Origin: Pseudoxanthomonas sp. PXM01
Lineage (GTDB): Bacteria; Pseudomonadota; Gammaproteobacteria; Xanthomonadales; Xanthomonadaceae
Assembly (NCBI RefSeq): GCF_014851815.1
Contig: NZ_JACVAJ010000001.1
Span: 248,001 to 312,000 of the forward strand
DNA: 64,000 nt
Reading direction: 5' to 3'
Shown here: piece after piece, positions 37,416 through 45,877 of the stretch
Layout: every line of letters begins with the position of its first letter
Numbering within the stretch: position 1 is the first letter of the stretch
Notes under the pieces: model-generated
Database searches by the model: none
Seen by the model: the letters and a program-made list of their open reading frames with translations, nothing else
What the model was told of the DNA's origin: nothing
Made by a program: the position numbers and the translations under genes

Positions 37416-38621
37416 TTACAGCGATTCGAAGATGCCCGCCGCGCCCATGCCGGTGCCGATGCACATCGTCACCATGCCGTACTTCTGCTGGCGACGACGC
37501 ATGCCATGGACGATGGTGGCGGTACGGATCGCACCGGTGGCACCCAGCGGGTGGCCGAGGGCGATGGCGCCGCCCAGCGGGTTGATCTTAGAGGGATCCA
37601 GCTCGCTGTCGCGGATCACGGCCAGCGCCTGCGCGGCGAAGGCTTCGTTGAGCTCGATCCAGTCCAGCTGGTCCTTGGTCAGGCCGGCCTGCTTCAGCGC
37701 CTTCGGGATTGCGGCGATCGGACCGATGCCCATCACTTCGGGGCGCACGCCGGCGACCGAGAAGCTGACGAAGCGGGCGAGCGGGGTCAGGCCGTAGTCC
37801 TTGATTGCCTGCTCCGAGGCCAGCAGAACGCCGGCCGCGCCGTCGCTCATCTGCGAAGACGTACCAGCGGTCACGGTGCCACCGAACTGCGGGTTGCGGA
37901 ACACGGTGCGCAGCTTGGCCAGGCCTTCCAGCGAGGTGTCGGCGCGCGGGCCTTCATCCTGTTCGACCAGCAGCTTCTTCAGGCGCACGGTGTTGCCGGC
38001 GAGGTCGGGTTGGCGCGAGATCACTTCGTACGGACTGATCTCGTCCCTGAACTCGCCGGCAGCCTGCGCGGCCAGCGCCTTCTGGTGCGAGGCGACGGCG
38101 AAGGCGTCCTGGTCCTCGCGCGAGACCTTCCATTCCTCGGCGACCTTCTCGGCGGTGATGCCCATGCCATAAGCGATGGCCACGTGGTCGTTGTCGAACA
38201 CGCTGGGGGCCATGGCGATCTTGTTGCCCATCATCGGCACCATGCTCATGCTCTCGGTGCCGCCGGCCAGCATCAGGTCGGCGTTACCTAGGCGGATCTG
38301 GTCCGCCGCCATCGCCACGGCCTGCAGGCCGGACGAGCAGAAGCGGTTGATGGTCTGCGCCGCGATCGTGTTCGGCAGGCCGGCCAGCAGTAGGCCGATG
38401 CGCGCCACGTTCATGCCTTGCTCGCCCTCGGGCATCGCGCAGCCGATGATGGCGTCGTCGATGCGATTGAGGTCGATGCCCGGCGCCTGCGCCACGACCG
38501 ACTTCAGCACGTGCGCCAGCATGTCGTCGGGACGGGTGTTGCGGAACACGCCCTTGGGCGCCTTGCCGACCGGGGTACGGGTGGCGGCGACGATGTAGGC
38601 TTCCTGTACTTGCTTGCTCAT
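37416..38621 (-). CDS. fadA: acetyl-CoA C-acyltransferase (3-ketoacyl-CoA thiolase)
   Basis: 401 residues. Thiolase active-site residues are plain: Cys95 in NRFCSSGLQA, the His in ALGHPLGATGA, and the second Cys in TMCIGTGMGA. Performs the last step of beta-oxidation. It lies 26 bp after the multifunctional hydratase/dehydrogenase gene, so the two form the beta-oxidation pair. It could serve other acyl chains, but the operon context argues for fatty acids. Confidence 0.93.
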   Translation of the reverse strand: MSKQVQEAYIVAATRTPVGKAPKGVFRNTRPDDMLAHVLKSVVAQAPGIDLNRIDDAIIGCAMPEGEQGMNVARIGLLLAGLPNTIAAQTINRFCSSGLQAVAMAADQIRLGNADLMLAGGTESMSMVPMMGNKIAMAPSVFDNDHVAIAYGMGITAEKVAEEWKVSREDQDAFAVASHQKALAAQAAGEFRDEISPYEVISRQPDLAGNTVRLKKLLVEQDEGPRADTSLEGLAKLRTVFRNPQFGGTVTAGTSSQMSDGAAGVLLASEQAIKDYGLTPLARFVSFSVAGVRPEVMGIGPIAAIPKALKQAGLTKDQLDWIELNEAFAAQALAVIRDSELDPSKINPLGGAIALGHPLGATGAIRTATIVHGMRRRQQKYGMVTMCIGTGMGAAGIFESL

Positions 38622-38647
38622 GTCTCTATGTCCTGTGTCGTCGGCGG

Positions 38648-41020
38648 TCAGTTACGCAGCGGCTTGCCGGTCTTCAGCATGTGCGCGATGCGGGCCTGGG
38701 TCTTTTCCTGCTGGGCCAGTTCGACGAAATGCTGGCGTTCCAGCTTCAGCAGCCACTCCTCGTCGACGAGTGCACCGCGGTCGACTTCGCCACCGCACAG
38801 CACGGTGGCGATGCGCACGGCGATCTCGTAGTCGTACGGGCTGATGAAGCGGCCTTCCAGCATGTTGACCAGCATCATCTTGAAGGTCGCGATGCCGACA
38901 TCGCCGGCCACCTGGATGCGGCGGGCGGGCAGGGGCGGACGGTAACCGGTCTCGGCCAGCGCCAGCGCTTCCTGCTTGGCGATATGCAGCAGTTCGTAGG
39001 CGTTGAACGCGACCTTGTGGCCGGCACGCACCAGCCCCAGTTCCTTCGCCTCGACGGCGGAGGCGGACACCTTGGCCATCGCGACGGTCTCGAAGGTCTT
39101 CTTGAGTTCGGCGAACACATCACCGCCCGGGCCCGCCGCCTGCGACGCGCGCACCGCGATTTCCTTCAAGCCGCCACCGGCCGGCAGCAGGCCGACGCCG
39201 GCCTCGACCAGGCCGATGTAGCTCTCCAGGTGAGCGACGGTGCGTGCACTGTGCATCTGGAACTCGCATCCACCGCCCAGCGCCAGCCCGCGCACCGCCG
39301 CCACGACCGGCACGAGCGAATACTTGATGCGCTGGCTGGTGGCCTGGAAGTTGGCGACCATCGCCTCGAACTCGGCGATCTTGCCGGCCTGCAGGGCGCC
39401 CAGTGCGCCGGCGAGATCGGCACCGGCGGAGAACGGCTCCTTCGGCTGCCAGATCACCAGGCCCTTGAACTTCTGCTCGGCAATCGTGATCGCCTGTTGC
39501 AGGCCGTCCAGCACGGCGTCGGACACGGTATGCATCTTGGTCTTGAAACTGACCACGCCGATACCGTCGCCGTCGGTCCACAAGCGCACGCCGTCGTTCT
39601 CGAACACCGTCTCGCCCTGCGGGAAGGTTTCACCCAGCAGCGGATCGGGGAAGCGCTGGCGCTTGTACACGGCCAGCGAGGAGCGTGGCAGCTTGGCGTT
39701 CTTGACCGGGCTGTAGCTGCCCTCCGCCGCATGCACGCCTTCGCGGCCGTCGAACACCCAGTTCGGCAGCGGCGCGCTGCTCATGGCCTTGCCGGCCACG
39801 ATGTCGTCGGCAATCCACTGCGCCACCTGCTTCCAGCCAGCGGCCTGCCAGGTTTCGAACGGACCCAGCGACCAGCCGTAGCCCCAGCGGATGGCCAGAT
39901 CGACGTCGCGCGCGGTCTCGGCGATGTCGGCCAGGTGGTAGGCGCTGTAGTGGAACAGGTCGCGGAACACCGCCCACAGGAACTGCGCCTGCGGATGCTG
40001 GCTCTCGCGAAGCTTGGCGAACTTCTCGGCCGGGTTGCGGATCTTCAGGATCTCGACCACCTCGGGTGCCGCGGTGCGATCGGACGCGCGATAGTCCTGC
40101 TTCTCCAGGTCGAGGACGACGATGTCCTTGCCGACCTTGCGGAAGATGCCCGCGCCGGTCTTCTGGCCCAGCGCACCCTTGGCGATCAGCGCTTCCAGCC
40201 ACTTCGGCGACTTGAAGTAGCCGTGCCACGGATCCTCCGGCAGGGTGTCGGCCATCGTCTTGATGACGTGGGCCATCGTGTCCAGACCGACCACGTCCGA
40301 GGTGCGGTAGGTCGCCGACTTCGGCCGCCCGATCAGCGGGCCGGTGATGGCGTCCACCTCGTCGAAACCCAGCTTGAACTCGCCGGTGTGGTGGGCGGTA
40401 GCGAGGATCGAGAACACGCCGATGCGGTTGCCGATGAAATTGGGGGTGTCCTTGGCGTACACCACGCCCTTGCCGAGCGTGCTGGTCAGGAAGCTTTCCA
40501 GGCCTTCGAGCACCGAGGCATCGGTGGATTTGGCCGGGATCAGCTCGGCCAAGTGCATGTAGCGCGGCGGGTTGAAGAAGTGGACGCCGCAGAAGCGGTG
40601 GCGGAGTTGCTCAGGAAGCACCTCCGCCAGCTTGTTGATGCCCAGGCCCGAGGTATTGCTGGCCAGAACGGCATGGTCCGCCACGAACGGCGCGATCTTC
40701 TTGTACAGGTCCTGCTTCCAGTCCATCCGCTCGGCGATGGCCTCGATGATCAGGTCGCAGCCCTTCAGGTGCTCCAAGCCGGTCTCGTAGTTGGCCGCCG
40801 TGATGGATTCGGCCAGCGACTTGCTGGCCAGCGGAGCGGGGCTCAGCTTCGCCAGATTGGCGATCGCCTTGTGCACGATGCCGTCGGGATGGCCGTCCTT
40901 GGCGGGCAGGTCGAACAGGACGGTGTCGACACCGGCATTGGTGAGGTGCGCGGCGATCTGCGCGCCCATCACGCCGGCGCCCAGCACGGCCGCCTTGCGA
41001 ACAAGCAGGGGATTGGACAT
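38648..41020 (-). CDS. fused 3-hydroxyacyl-CoA dehydrogenase / enoyl-CoA hydratase, dehydrogenase-first
   Basis: 790 residues. The NAD-binding dehydrogenase domain is at the N-terminus (AAVLGAGVMGAQIAAHL) and its C-terminal helical domains follow (VGLDTMAHVIKT). The crotonase domain is at the C-terminus (RGLALGGGCEFQMHS, then GLVEAGVGLLPAGGG with the catalytic Glu). This order is opposite to FadB/FadJ of Escherichia coli and matches the FadN-like family. It makes 3-ketoacyl-CoA for FadA. AAGGAA lies 6 nt before the ATG. It is 24 bp downstream of the TetR gene, forming one operon. Confidence 0.92.
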   Translation of the reverse strand: MSNPLLVRKAAVLGAGVMGAQIAAHLTNAGVDTVLFDLPAKDGHPDGIVHKAIANLAKLSPAPLASKSLAESITAANYETGLEHLKGCDLIIEAIAERMDWKQDLYKKIAPFVADHAVLASNTSGLGINKLAEVLPEQLRHRFCGVHFFNPPRYMHLAELIPAKSTDASVLEGLESFLTSTLGKGVVYAKDTPNFIGNRIGVFSILATAHHTGEFKLGFDEVDAITGPLIGRPKSATYRTSDVVGLDTMAHVIKTMADTLPEDPWHGYFKSPKWLEALIAKGALGQKTGAGIFRKVGKDIVVLDLEKQDYRASDRTAAPEVVEILKIRNPAEKFAKLRESQHPQAQFLWAVFRDLFHYSAYHLADIAETARDVDLAIRWGYGWSLGPFETWQAAGWKQVAQWIADDIVAGKAMSSAPLPNWVFDGREGVHAAEGSYSPVKNAKLPRSSLAVYKRQRFPDPLLGETFPQGETVFENDGVRLWTDGDGIGVVSFKTKMHTVSDAVLDGLQQAITIAEQKFKGLVIWQPKEPFSAGADLAGALGALQAGKIAEFEAMVANFQATSQRIKYSLVPVVAAVRGLALGGGCEFQMHSARTVAHLESYIGLVEAGVGLLPAGGGLKEIAVRASQAAGPGGDVFAELKKTFETVAMAKVSASAVEAKELGLVRAGHKVAFNAYELLHIAKQEALALAETGYRPPLPARRIQVAGDVGIATFKMMLVNMLEGRFISPYDYEIAVRIATVLCGGEVDRGALVDEEWLLKLERQHFVELAQQEKTQARIAHMLKTGKPLRN

Positions 41021-41044
41021 GGGATTTCCTTGGATTGCAGGGGT

Positions 41045-41674
41045 TTAGGTGCGGTCGGCGCGCAGGCCGGCCTCGGCGAAGCGGATCAGTTCACGGGCGG
41101 CACGCTCACGGTGCGCTGCCTCCGTGACACCCGTGGGGCGCTTGATCAGGCCGAAATCGGCCATGGCGTAGGTCAATGCCCCGGAGAAAAAATCGAGTCG
41201 CCAGTACAGCTCCTCCTTGCTGAGGTCGGGCACGCAGGTGGCGATGGCCTTGCCGAACTCGCGCAGCACGTGGCCGTAGTGGTCGGAGAGGAACTTGCGC
41301 AGGCCGTCGTTCTTCTCGGCGTAGGCGCGCGCGATGACCCGGACGAAGGCACCACCGCCATGCCGGTCCTGGGCCAGGGCCAGAGCGGGCTCGACGAAGG
41401 CGGCCAGGATGGGCTCAAGCTCGCCGGGGCGGTCGGCCAGCGCCTTTTCCAGCAGCGAAAGGCGCGCCACGGTCATGTCGTCCATGCGCCTGCGGAACAC
41501 CTCGTTGACGAGGTTTTCCTTGCTGCCGAAGTGATAGTTGACCGCGGCGATGTTGACGTCCGCCCGGCTGGTGACCTGCCGCAGGGAGGTGCCGGCGAAC
41601 CCGTGCTGGGCGAACAGCTCTTCGGCCGCTCCCAGGATCCGCTCCTTGGTCGAGAAATGCGTGGTGTTGCCCAT
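41045..41674 (-). CDS. TetR-family regulator, PsrA-like
   Basis: 209 residues. An N-terminal TetR HTH (ERILGAAEELFAQHGF, then TSLRQVTSRADVNIAAVNYHFGSKENL) precedes a ligand domain ending in a segment (GALTYAMADF) typical of the PsrA branch. PsrA of Pseudomonas senses long-chain acyl-CoA/fatty acid and represses beta-oxidation genes and itself. Here it is the first gene of the operon with the two fad genes, with a perfect palindrome in its own promoter, which supports this reading. Confidence 0.87.
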   Translation of the reverse strand: MGNTTHFSTKERILGAAEELFAQHGFAGTSLRQVTSRADVNIAAVNYHFGSKENLVNEVFRRRMDDMTVARLSLLEKALADRPGELEPILAAFVEPALALAQDRHGGGAFVRVIARAYAEKNDGLRKFLSDHYGHVLREFGKAIATCVPDLSKEELYWRLDFFSGALTYAMADFGLIKRPTGVTEAAHRERAARELIRFAEAGLRADRT

Positions 41675-41693
41675 GACCCCCTCCGGGACTGAA

Positions 41694-41709
41694 TCAAACG
41701 CTTGTTTGA
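41694..41709 (-). promoter_or_regulatory. PsrA-type operator upstream of the fad operon
   Basis: TCAAAC-GCTT-GTTTGA: 6-bp arms in perfect inverted symmetry with a 4-bp spacer, 19 bp before the regulator's start. It fits the published PsrA pattern (G/C)AAAC-N2-4-GTTT(G/C). The placement in the promoter of the regulator gene implies autorepression and control of the fad genes behind it. Confidence 0.75.
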
Positions 41710-41797
41710 CTCATTGTCTGTCTGGGCGGGTCGGGGTGTCATGCTGCGAAGCAGCAAATCTGCCCGTCCCCCGGCTGCACACTTCCGTCGGATACGT

Positions 41798-41803
41798 TAG
41801 AAT
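41798..41803 (+). promoter_or_regulatory. -10 box upstream of ndk
   Basis: TAGAAT at 41798-41803, with a weak -35 candidate (CTGCAC, 41775-41780) at 17-bp spacing. Transcription would start near 41810, leaving about 20 nt before the terminator hairpin at 41827. Confidence 0.5.
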
Positions 41804-41826
41804 CTCGCTACGCTTTCTGGTCTAAG

Positions 41827-41849
41827 CCCGCGTTTCGACGCGGGTTTTT
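41827..41849 (+). terminator. intrinsic terminator in the ndk leader
   Basis: Stem CCCGCG (41827-41832) / CGCGGG (41839-41844), loop TTTCGA, followed by TTTTTC. It has all features of an intrinsic terminator but lies between the ndk promoter candidate and the ndk start, with no gene before it on the plus strand. Confidence 0.75.
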
Positions 41850-41897
41850 CATGTTAACCTTGGGCCTTCAGTGGCCCGCCCAACGGAGATAATCCCC

Positions 41898-42323
41898 ATG
41901 GCGCTGGAGCGCACCCTGTCGATCGTCAAGCCCGATGCCGTTGCCAAGAACGTCATCGGCGAAATCTATGCCCGTTTCGAAAAGAACGGCCTGAAGATCG
42001 TCGCCGCGAAGATGAAGCACCTGTCGCGTCGTGAGGCCGAAGGTTTCTACGCCGTGCACCGCGAGCGTCCGTTCTTCAATGCGCTGGTCGAATTCATGAT
42101 CTCCGGTCCGGTCGCCATCCAGGTGCTGGAAGGTGAGAACGCTGTGCTGAAGCATCGCGACATCCTCGGCGCCACCAACCCGAAGGACGCTGCGCCGGGC
42201 ACGATCCGCGCCGACTTCGCCGACTCCATCGACGCCAACGCGGCACACGGTTCGGACTCGGTCGAGAACGCGAACATCGAGATCGCGTATTTCTTCGCTG
42301 CGACCGAAGTGTTCTCGCGCTAA
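41898..42323 (+). CDS. ndk: nucleoside-diphosphate kinase
   Basis: 141 residues, the standard length. Active-site His117 lies in NAAHGSDS; the N-terminal [12 protein letters not shown] and Kpn-loop region are present. Balances NTP pools by phosphate transfer from ATP. The start at 41898 has CGGAG upstream and gives the family N-terminus. It begins the run to der. Its leader carries a terminator. Confidence 0.97.
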   Translation: MALERTLSIVKPDAVAKNVIGEIYARFEKNGLKIVAAKMKHLSRREAEGFYAVHRERPFFNALVEFMISGPVAIQVLEGENAVLKHRDILGATNPKDAAPGTIRADFADSIDANAAHGSDSVENANIEIAYFFAATEVFSR

Positions 42324-42333
42324 GCGATAGACG

Positions 42334-43557
42334 ATGAGCAGCCACGAACTGCCGCCGATCGAGTTGAAGCTGGCCACGGACGCTCCGTCCGTGGCTATCG
42401 GCGCGTCCGTGTCCGCGAAACAGAACCTGATGGACCTGGATCGTGAGGGTCTTGAGCGGTTCTTCGTCGGTAAGCTGGGCGAGCAGAAGTTCCGTGCGCA
42501 TCAGGTGATGAAGTGGATCCATCACCGGTACGTCACCGACTTCAATGAGATGACCGATCTCGGCAAGAACCTGCGCGCGAAGCTGCAGGAGCATGCTGAA
42601 GTCGTTGTGCCGCAAGTAGTGTTTGATAAGCCCTCCACCGACGGCACCCACAAGTGGCTGCTCGGTATGGGCGTGGACGGCAAGAATGCCGTCGAAACCG
42701 TCTACATTCCCGACAAGAGCCGCGGCACGCTGTGTGTGTCCTCGCAGGTCGGTTGCGGTTTGAACTGTACTTTTTGCTCGACCGCCACGCAGGGGTTCAA
42801 CCGCAACCTGACGACCGCCGAGATCATCGGGCAGGTGTGGGTGACGGCGCGCCACCTGGGCAACGTGCCCGCACAGAACCGTCGCCTCACCAACGTGGTG
42901 ATGATGGGCATGGGCGAGCCTCTGCTCAATTTCGACAACGTCGTGCGCGCGATGAACATCATGCGCGACGATCTGGGCTACGGTTTGGCGAGCAAGCGCG
43001 TCACCCTGTCGACCTCCGGCTTGGTGCCGATGATTGATCGGCTCTCCACCGAGACCGACGTATCGCTCGCGGTCTCGCTGCATGCACCCAACGATGCGCT
43101 GCGCGAACAGTTGGTGCCGCTCAACAAGAAGTATCCGATCGCCGAACTGATGGCGTCGTGCGTCCGCTACCTGCGCGCCAACAAGAAGCGCGATTCGGTG
43201 ACGTTCGAGTACACCCTGATGAAAGGCGTCAACGACCAGCCCGAGCATGCGCGCCAACTGGCGCAGCTGATGCGCAAGTTCAGCAATGCCGCGCAGCTGA
43301 AAGATGCCGGCAAGGTCAACCTCATCCCGTTCAACCCGTTCCCTGGAACACGCTATGAGCGTGCACCAGAGGAAGACATCCGCGCCTTCCAGAAGCTGCT
43401 GCTCGATTCCCAGGTGTTGACCATGGTCCGCCGGACCCGGGGCGACGATATCGACGCCGCCTGCGGTCAGCTGAAGGGACAGGTCATGGACCGGACCCGT
43501 CGCCAGGCAGAATTCCGCCGGCAGTTGCAGGAAAAGGGCATCGACGATGCGGCCTAA
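42334..43557 (+). CDS. rlmN: dual-specificity 23S rRNA/tRNA adenine-C2 methyltransferase RlmN
   Basis: 407 residues. Radical-SAM cluster cysteines Cys141-x3-Cys145-x2-Cys148 (CGLNCTFC); [12 protein letters not shown] motif; resolving Cys377 in DIDAACGQ. Methylates A2503 of 23S rRNA and A37 of some tRNAs. Starts 10 bp after ndk. It overlaps pilF by 11 bp. Confidence 0.96.
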   Translation: MSSHELPPIELKLATDAPSVAIGASVSAKQNLMDLDREGLERFFVGKLGEQKFRAHQVMKWIHHRYVTDFNEMTDLGKNLRAKLQEHAEVVVPQVVFDKPSTDGTHKWLLGMGVDGKNAVETVYIPDKSRGTLCVSSQVGCGLNCTFCSTATQGFNRNLTTAEIIGQVWVTARHLGNVPAQNRRLTNVVMMGMGEPLLNFDNVVRAMNIMRDDLGYGLASKRVTLSTSGLVPMIDRLSTETDVSLAVSLHAPNDALREQLVPLNKKYPIAELMASCVRYLRANKKRDSVTFEYTLMKGVNDQPEHARQLAQLMRKFSNAAQLKDAGKVNLIPFNPFPGTRYERAPEEDIRAFQKLLLDSQVLTMVRRTRGDDIDAACGQLKGQVMDRTRRQAEFRRQLQEKGIDDAA

Positions 43558-44368
43558 GGCGATCTGCCTGCTGCTGATCACTCTATTGCTGGCTACGGCC
43601 TGCAGCCGCCTGACCTTCGTCCGACCCAAGGGCAAAATGGAGCCCATGTCCGGGCAGCAGACAACGCCTGAGTACTCGGTTGGCGACAGTCCTGAGGTGA
43701 AGCGCCGCCAAGCCTTGCAGACACTGCTGGCCCGTGCGGTGCAGCGACTGCAGGCGGGCGAGCCTGATGCGGCTGAGAAGGACGCGCGCGCAGCGCTGAA
43801 GCTGGATGCCGGCTCGGCTGATGCGACGACCGTGCTCGCGGTGGTCGAAGACCAGCGCGGCAACAGCGACGCGGCTGGAAAGCACTACAAGCGTGCTGCA
43901 GAGTTGGCTCCTTCGCAGGGCGCGGCGCTGAACAATTACGGTACCTGGCTGTGCGCAAACGGGTTTGCTGCGGAGTCGCTGGTGTGGTTCGACCGTGCGA
44001 TCCAGGCCCCCGGTTACGCCACCCCTGCCTCGGCCATGGCCAATGCGGGAAGCTGCGCGCTGAAGTCCGGTCAGGACGAGCGCGCGGCGCGTGACCTGCG
44101 TCAGGCGCTCGCGCAGGAGCCGGCAAATGCGGTCGCACTGGAAGCCATGGGCGAACTCGAGTTCCGCCAGCAGCAGTACATGTCGGCCCGCGCGTTCGTC
44201 GAACGCAGGTTGGCGGCGGCGCCCGCCAGCGCCGCTGTGTTGAAACTCGCATCACAAATCGAGGATAGACTCGGCGACAAGGCCGCTGCCAGTCGATATG
44301 TTCAGCGGATTCGGGCGGAGTTCCCCGACGCGCAGGACGTCACAACCGGGGGAAATGCAGGGCCATGA
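43547..44368 (+). CDS. pilF: type IV pilus biogenesis lipoprotein PilF/PilW
   Basis: 273 residues. A signal with lipobox LLATAC makes it an outer-membrane lipoprotein. It has six TPR-like repeats (for example [21 protein letters not shown]). PilF is the pilotin that brings PilQ secretin to the outer membrane. It overlaps rlmN and shares the ATGA junction with rodZ. Order rlmN-pilF-rodZ is conserved in gammaproteobacteria. Confidence 0.9.
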   Translation: MRPKAICLLLITLLLATACSRLTFVRPKGKMEPMSGQQTTPEYSVGDSPEVKRRQALQTLLARAVQRLQAGEPDAAEKDARAALKLDAGSADATTVLAVVEDQRGNSDAAGKHYKRAAELAPSQGAALNNYGTWLCANGFAAESLVWFDRAIQAPGYATPASAMANAGSCALKSGQDERAARDLRQALAQEPANAVALEAMGELEFRQQQYMSARAFVERRLAAAPASAAVLKLASQIEDRLGDKAAASRYVQRIRAEFPDAQDVTTGGNAGP

Positions 44369-45180
44369 TGCAATCGGTAGTCGGGGATGTGCCCACGCCG
44401 CAGGGGTGCGGCGTGGTCTTGAAGGCGGCACGCGAGCGGGCCGGCCTGTCGGTGCAGGAGATCAGTCAGCGGCTGAAGATGCCCGTGCGGGTGATCCAGT
44501 CGCTTGAAGCGGGGCAATGGGACCAGTCCGGGGGCGTGGTATTCGTCCGGGGTCAATTGCGCAGCTATGGCCGCCTGCTGAAAGTGGATGTGGAGCCGTT
44601 CCTGCAGCAGGCGGAGACGGTGGTGGCGAGGCCGGCCGAGCTGGTCAGCCATTCCCACACCCCTCGTTTCCAGTACTTCTTCGAGAGTTTCAAGCGGCGT
44701 GCGGTCTATGTCGTGCTGACGCTCGTCATCGCCACGCCGGTGTGGATGGCGTTGCGTCCTTCGTCCGGTCCTTCGCCGGATGCCGCCACCGCGTCGCTGG
44801 ACGTGGTGCCGGTCGCGCCGCGTGCGGGCCCGATGGCGGACGCATCGTCTCCTGCAGTCAAGCCTCAGGCGGCTCCTTACGTCGCCTCGATGGCGCCGTT
44901 GCCTCGTGCGGCGACACCTTGGCTCTCGCTGTCGTTCAAGGGCGACAGCTGGGTAGAGGTCAACGCGCCCGATGGCCGCAAGGTCGAGCACGCGTTGCTG
45001 CGTGCGGGCGATGAGCGGCGCTACGCGCAGGGCGAGGTGGGCCGCATCAAGCTCGGCGATGCGACGGCGGTCGACGTTCAGCAAGCGGGTAGTACGGTGG
45101 ATCTGGCGCCGTACCAGCGAGCGAATGTCGCACGCTTTACGGTATCCTCTGAGGGTTCCCTGGCGCCGGTCGTTGACTGA
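44365..45180 (+). CDS. rodZ: RodZ-family cytoskeletal membrane protein
   Basis: 271 residues: N-terminal Xre-like HTH (about 14-75, RERAGLSVQEISQRLKMP), one membrane segment (AVYVVLTLVIATPVWMAL) and a periplasmic DUF4115 domain (WLSLSFKGDSWVEVNAPDG). RodZ anchors MreB for rod shape. A second ATG follows directly at 44368. In many relatives ispG and hisS come next; here they are missing. Confidence 0.88.
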   Translation: MMQSVVGDVPTPQGCGVVLKAARERAGLSVQEISQRLKMPVRVIQSLEAGQWDQSGGVVFVRGQLRSYGRLLKVDVEPFLQQAETVVARPAELVSHSHTPRFQYFFESFKRRAVYVVLTLVIATPVWMALRPSSGPSPDAATASLDVVPVAPRAGPMADASSPAVKPQAAPYVASMAPLPRAATPWLSLSFKGDSWVEVNAPDGRKVEHALLRAGDERRYAQGEVGRIKLGDATAVDVQQAGSTVDLAPYQRANVARFTVSSEGSLAPVVD

Positions 45181-45230
45181 CCCGCGTGCGGGTTTGTCCA
45201 ACCTAGACCGAGACCCCGCCTGAGACGGGG
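45180..45230 (+). other. two small hairpins between rodZ and yfgM
   Basis: ACCCG (45180-45184) / CGGGT (45189-45193) followed by TTTG, and CCCCG (45214-45218) / CGGGG (45226-45230). The first could be a weak terminator directly at the rodZ stop; the second sits just ahead of the yfgM ribosome-binding region. They fill the gap where ispG/hisS usually lie. Confidence 0.4.
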
Positions 45231-45241
45231 CAAGAGAGCGC

Positions 45242-45877
45242 ATGGCGATTGACGATCTGCTCGACGAGCACGAACAAAGCGAACGTGTCCGCAGCTGGCT
45301 GAAGAACAATGGTGCCGGCCTGTTGGGCGGCGTGGTCCTGGGGCTGGGTGTGATCCTCGGCTGGCAGTGGTGGCAGAAGGACCAGGCCGGCAAGAAGGAG
45401 CAGGCGTACCAGAGCTATCAGGCTGCCGTCGAAGGGCTCGCCAAGGGCGATCTCAAGCAGACCCAGGGCGCGGTGGATGCGCTGGTCAAGGAGGACGCGC
45501 TGTACGCCGACGTCGCCGGACTGCAATTGGCCAAGGCGCAGATCCAGGCTGGCGAACGTGATGCCGCTATTGCCACGCTGCGCACCCTTACCCCTGACAA
45601 TGCGTTGCGGCCGTTGGTGAATCTGCGGCTCGCACGCCTGCTGATCGATGCGGGCAAGCATGATGATGCGTTGAAGGTGCTGGACAAGGCAGACGATGCC
45701 TCCAGCCTCGAAGTGCGTGGCGATGCGTTGCTGGCGACCGGCAAGTCAAAGGAAGCGCAGGATGCCTACACCCGCGCGTTGACCACGCTGGATGCGGTTT
45801 CTCCGCAGCGCCGGCTGGTGGAGTTGAAGTTGATCGATGCCGGCGGCACGCCGCCCAAGACCGGAGGTGCAGCATGA
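45242..45877 (+). CDS. yfgM: YfgM-like ancillary SecYEG/BAM-linked protein
   Basis: 211 residues. N-terminal cytosolic patch MAIDDLLDEHEQSERVRSWL, then a membrane segment (GLLGGVVLGLGVILGWQWW) and periplasmic TPR repeats. YfgM associates with SecYEG and the PpiD chaperone. Followed by bamB with ATGA overlap, as is typical. Confidence 0.88.
   Translation: MAIDDLLDEHEQSERVRSWLKNNGAGLLGGVVLGLGVILGWQWWQKDQAGKKEQAYQSYQAAVEGLAKGDLKQTQGAVDALVKEDALYADVAGLQLAKAQIQAGERDAAIATLRTLTPDNALRPLVNLRLARLLIDAGKHDDALKVLDKADDASSLEVRGDALLATGKSKEAQDAYTRALTTLDAVSPQRRLVELKLIDAGGTPPKTGGAA

Noticed and set aside
38681-41692. 1003-codon plus-strand frame opposite the fad operon
   Set aside because: Shadow of three well-supported minus-strand genes; it even crosses the operator of the TetR gene.
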